DNA of 64,000 bases from assembly GCA_963763205.1 (NCBI GenBank), contig CAVXNQ010000017.1, positions 1-64,000 of the forward strand. Reading direction: 5' to 3'. Positions 61,516-64,000 of the stretch are shown here, in pieces. Position numbers and translations under genes: made by a program. The DNA comes from DDH964 sp963763205. GTDB taxonomy: Bacteria; Desulfobacterota; Desulfuromonadia; Desulfuromonadales; DDH964. Below the pieces are notes generated by a model. The model had not been told where the DNA came from. It saw only the letters and a program-made list of their open reading frames with translations, and did not search any database. Numbering within the stretch: position 1 is the stretch's first letter; every line of letters begins with the position of its first letter.

Positions 61516-63114
61516 TTAAATGCTCAACCGCTTGACCTGGCGCCGGTCGAGGAAGTAGTCGAAAATAACCCGCGAGACGAAGATCGCGGTGAACATCGAG
61601 GCCGCAATGCCGATCGACAGGGTCACCGCAAAGCCCTTGACCGGGCCGGTCCCGAACTGCAGGAGAATCAGCGCCGCCACCACGGTCGTGACGTTAGAGT
61701 CGACGATGGTGATAAAGGCCTTGCTGAAGCCGACATCGAGAGCCGCCCGGGCCGGCTTGCCGAGGCGCAGTTCCTCGCGGATACGCTCGAAAATCAGCAC
61801 GTTGGCATCGACCGCCATGCCCAGGGTGAGGACGATACCGGCGATGCCGGGCATGGTCAGGGTCGCCTTGACCAGGGACAGGAGGGCCAGGATGAAGAGC
61901 AGGTTGAAAATCAGCGCCAAGTTGGCAACGACCCCGGCCCACCCGTAGTAGAGGATCATGCAGAGGACCACCAGGACCGCGCCGACAATCGCCGACACCG
62001 TTCCCTGTTCGATGGAATCTCGGCCCAGGGATGGTCCGACGGTGCGGTTTTCCAGGATCTTGACCGGTGCCGGCAGCGATCCGGCCCGCAGCACGATGGC
62101 CAGGTCGGTCGCCTCCTGGGAGGTGAAAGAACCGCTGATCTGGGCGCTGCCGCCGGAGATCCGCTCGCGGATCACCGGCGCCGAATAGACCGCGTCGTCA
62201 AGCACGATCGCCATCCGCTTGCCGACGTTGGCGGCGGTGATCTGATCGAAACGCTTGGCGCCGAGGCTGTTGAACTCGATGGCGACGTAGGGTTCGTTGT
62301 AGCGGTTGTCGATGCGCACCTGGGCGTCGGAGAGAAGATCGCCGGTCAACTCCGTCTTGGAAAAAACCACGATCGGCGTCTCGCTCGTCGTGCCAGTGCG
62401 ACGGTCGACGTGTTTTTCGTAGAGGAGCTCGGTTCCCGGCGGCAGATTTCCCTTGACCGCATCCTGGGGATTGACATCCTCGTCGACCATCTTGAATTCG
62501 AGGCGGGCCGTCTTGCCGAGCAGAGCGATGGCCCGCTGCGGGTCCTTGACTCCGGGGAGCTGGATCAAGATGCGGTCATCGCTCTGACGCTGCAGGACCG
62601 GCTCGCTGACCCCGAACTGGTCGACGCGGTTGCGCATGGTCTCCAGCGCCTGGCGCACGGCATAGTCCTTGATCGAGGCGATCTCCTTGTCACTCAGCCG
62701 ATAGTACTTTTCGATATAGCCGCTGCTGTCGTTCACCGTCAGCGGCTCCAGGGTGGGAAAACTGTCCTTCATCAGACCGTCGACCTGGCTGCTGGCCTCC
62801 TGATCGTAGACCGTCACCGCGATCCGGTCGTCCCCTTCCCGGGCGACCCGCTTGAAGACGATGTCCTTGTCGCGCAACAGGGTATCGACCTGGTCGACCA
62901 TGCTGTCGAGGCGGCTGTCGACCGCCTTGTCGACCTCGACTCCGAGGACCAGATGCATCCCGCCCTGAAGGTCAAGCCCCAGGTGAATCGGATCGAAGGC
63001 TTTGTTCCACCAGCTGGGAAGATCGCCCCGGAAAAAGGTCGGTGCCAGCGCTGCTAGCGCGACGACCAAACAGAGGAAGATGACCCCCCCCCGTACATTT
63101 AGGCTCTTGGACAT
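61516..63114 (-). CDS. secD: Protein translocase subunit SecD
   Basis: Partner of SecF, 532 residues. The first membrane helix is followed by IHLGLDLQGGMHLVLGVE, the large periplasmic domain (VLQRQSDDRILIQLPGVKDPQRA), and five C-terminal helices. These contain AGIVLTLGMAVDANVLIFERIREELR, the proton-path segment. Length and motifs are typical. yajC lies 78 bp upstream. Confidence 0.97.
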   Translation of the reverse strand: MSKSLNVRGGVIFLCLVVALAALAPTFFRGDLPSWWNKAFDPIHLGLDLQGGMHLVLGVEVDKAVDSRLDSMVDQVDTLLRDKDIVFKRVAREGDDRIAVTVYDQEASSQVDGLMKDSFPTLEPLTVNDSSGYIEKYYRLSDKEIASIKDYAVRQALETMRNRVDQFGVSEPVLQRQSDDRILIQLPGVKDPQRAIALLGKTARLEFKMVDEDVNPQDAVKGNLPPGTELLYEKHVDRRTGTTSETPIVVFSKTELTGDLLSDAQVRIDNRYNEPYVAIEFNSLGAKRFDQITAANVGKRMAIVLDDAVYSAPVIRERISGGSAQISGSFTSQEATDLAIVLRAGSLPAPVKILENRTVGPSLGRDSIEQGTVSAIVGAVLVVLCMILYYGWAGVVANLALIFNLLFILALLSLVKATLTMPGIAGIVLTLGMAVDANVLIFERIREELRLGKPARAALDVGFSKAFITIVDSNVTTVVAALILLQFGTGPVKGFAVTLSIGIAASMFTAIFVSRVIFDYFLDRRQVKRLSI

Positions 63115-63192
63115 GACAGCCTGTTTCTCCTTTCGGATTGGTGGCGTGCAATGACTACGGCCGGCCGCCGCGCGAGCGGAGCCGAGGCTGGA

Positions 63193-63525
63193 CTATTGCT
63201 GTTCGCGGCTGGCGCCGACGATCGAGCTGCGGTTGACCTTGATCTTGACGCCGGTCGCGATCTCCAGGGTGACGATCGACTCCTGGACGCTGACGATCTT
63301 GCCGTGCATGCCGCCGGCGGTCACCACCTGGTCCCCGGCGGTAAGGCTCTCGATCAGTTCTTTGTGCTGCTTGGCCCGTTTCTGCTGGGGGCGGATCAGC
63401 AGAAAGTAGAAGATGGCGAACATGATAACCAGCATGATGATCCCCTGATAGGCGGGGGCGCCACCCTGCTGGCCTTGGGGATTGCCGGCCATGGCGAAGG
63501 CCTCGGTCGCAGAAAACAGGTTCAT
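63193..63525 (-). CDS. yajC: Preprotein translocase subunit YajC
   Basis: Small inner-membrane accessory of SecDF, 110 residues. It has one membrane helix (QGIIMLVIMFAIFYFLLIRPQQKRAK) followed by the conserved LTAGDQVVTAGGMHGKIVSV and a beta-rich cytoplasmic tail. GAGGAAA precedes the start at 63525. tgt lies upstream, the usual order tgt-yajC-secD-secF. Confidence 0.96.
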   Translation of the reverse strand: MNLFSATEAFAMAGNPQGQQGGAPAYQGIIMLVIMFAIFYFLLIRPQQKRAKQHKELIESLTAGDQVVTAGGMHGKIVSVQESIVTLEIATGVKIKVNRSSIVGASREQQ

Positions 63526-63573
63526 TGAAATTTCCTCCTCGATCTTGAGTGGTAGAAAAGGTCCAGCAATCCG

Positions 63574-64000
63574 CTACTCGCTGCGCCGGGCATAGAACGC
63601 GCGGCGGAATTCGCTGAAGCGGTCAGTTTCGATGGCCGTCCGGGCCTCGGCCAGCAGCTGCAGGTAATAGTGCAGGTTGTGCTGGGTGTTGAGGACCGAT
63701 GAAAGAATCTCGTTGCTCTGGTACAGATGCCGCAGATAGGCCCGGCTGTAATTGCGGCAAACGTAGCAGCCGCATTCCGGATCGATCGGCTCCGGGTCGT
63801 CGGCGTAGCGGGCCTGTTTGATGCTGATCCGCCCGAAGCTGGTGAAAAGCACCCCGTTGCGGGCGTTGCGGGTCGGCATCACGCAGTCGAACATGTCGAC
63901 GCCGCGGGCGATCCCCTCGACCAGATTCTCCGGGGTGCCCACCCCCATGACGTAGCGCGGCTGGTCGCGGGGAAGCAGCGGCAGGGCCTGGTCCATGACC
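63574..64000 (-). CDS. tgt: Queuine tRNA-ribosyltransferase, C-terminal part (runs off the window)
   Basis: Exchanges guanine for preQ1 at position 34 of certain tRNAs. Only about 140 C-terminal residues are present. They include YVMGVGTPENLVEGIARGVDMFDCVMPTRNARNG with the catalytic aspartate region, and the zinc site CGCYVCRNYSRAYLRH. The N-terminus lies beyond 64000. Confidence 0.96.
   Translation of the reverse strand, partial: VMDQALPLLPRDQPRYVMGVGTPENLVEGIARGVDMFDCVMPTRNARNGVLFTSFGRISIKQARYADDPEPIDPECGCYVCRNYSRAYLRHLYQSNEILSSVLNTQHNLHYYLQLLAEARTAIETDRFSEFRRAFYARRSE

Overview
The window looks like a GC-rich chromosome segment from a Gram-negative deltaproteobacterium of the Desulfuromonadales (Geobacter/Desulfuromonas) type. 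The reasons are the compact pheA-tyrA-aroA-cmk-ispH-rpsA-sppA-ihfB run, a tgt-yajC-secD-secF-TPR-recJ run, an outer-membrane Wza/Wzi polysaccharide export set, an lgt gene overlapping a HAD phosphatase gene, and a sensor built from a solute-symporter-like membrane domain. The taxonomic call is inference; no rRNA or tRNA gene was seen.

Layout. 1-2564: end of an unrecognised plus-strand gene, then mutM, a YchJ-like gene and oppC on the minus strand. 2565-31634: a large envelope and surface-polysaccharide region, almost all on the minus strand. It holds an OmpA/thrombospondin-repeat porin, ugd, manB, manC, fcl, gmd, two toxin-antitoxin modules on the plus strand, wbaP, four glycosyltransferases, an acetyltransferase, a wzy-like polymerase gene, glf, wzx, wzz, wza, wzi and galE. 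The part from about 16.7 to 24.4 kb is visibly AT-rich and looks transferred. 31635-38268: oppB, oppA, a LolB-like lipoprotein and a large TPR lipoprotein. oppA and oppB lie on one side of the polysaccharide region and oppC on the other, in the order A-B-C on one strand, so the region appears to have split an opp operon. 38626-44719 (plus strand): an APH-like/P-loop kinase, a small membrane protein, and a partner-switching module (symporter-GAF-SpoIIE phosphatase, STAS antagonist, RsbW-like kinase). 45047-48301: a HAD phosphatase gene, lgt, an RluA-family synthase gene, a probable structured non-coding RNA and ihfB. 48401-56455: sppA, rpsA, ispH, cmk, aroA, tyrA, pheA. 56746-64000: an aminotransferase gene, then recJ, a TPR gene, secF, secD, yajC and the 3' part of tgt.

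How the genes work together. ManC (isomerase plus guanylyltransferase), ManB, Gmd and Fcl can make GDP-L-fucose from fructose-6-phosphate. GalE and Glf can make UDP-galactofuranose, and Ugd UDP-glucuronate. WbaP starts the repeat unit on undecaprenyl phosphate, glycosyltransferases extend it, Wzx flips it, the Wzy-like protein polymerises it, Wzz sets length, and Wza/Wzi export and anchor it.

Repeats are the most striking non-coding content. Heptamer and octamer runs sit at most gene borders and have entered the coding sequence of fcl and the signal peptide of oppA. There are three kinds of 117-167 bp imperfect palindromes, a 126-bp triplicated element, a 99-bp tandem array, and a ~250-bp tandem duplication of the oppA start. 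Several genes carry single-base frameshifts, mostly in G/C runs, which may be sequencing errors rather than real decay.
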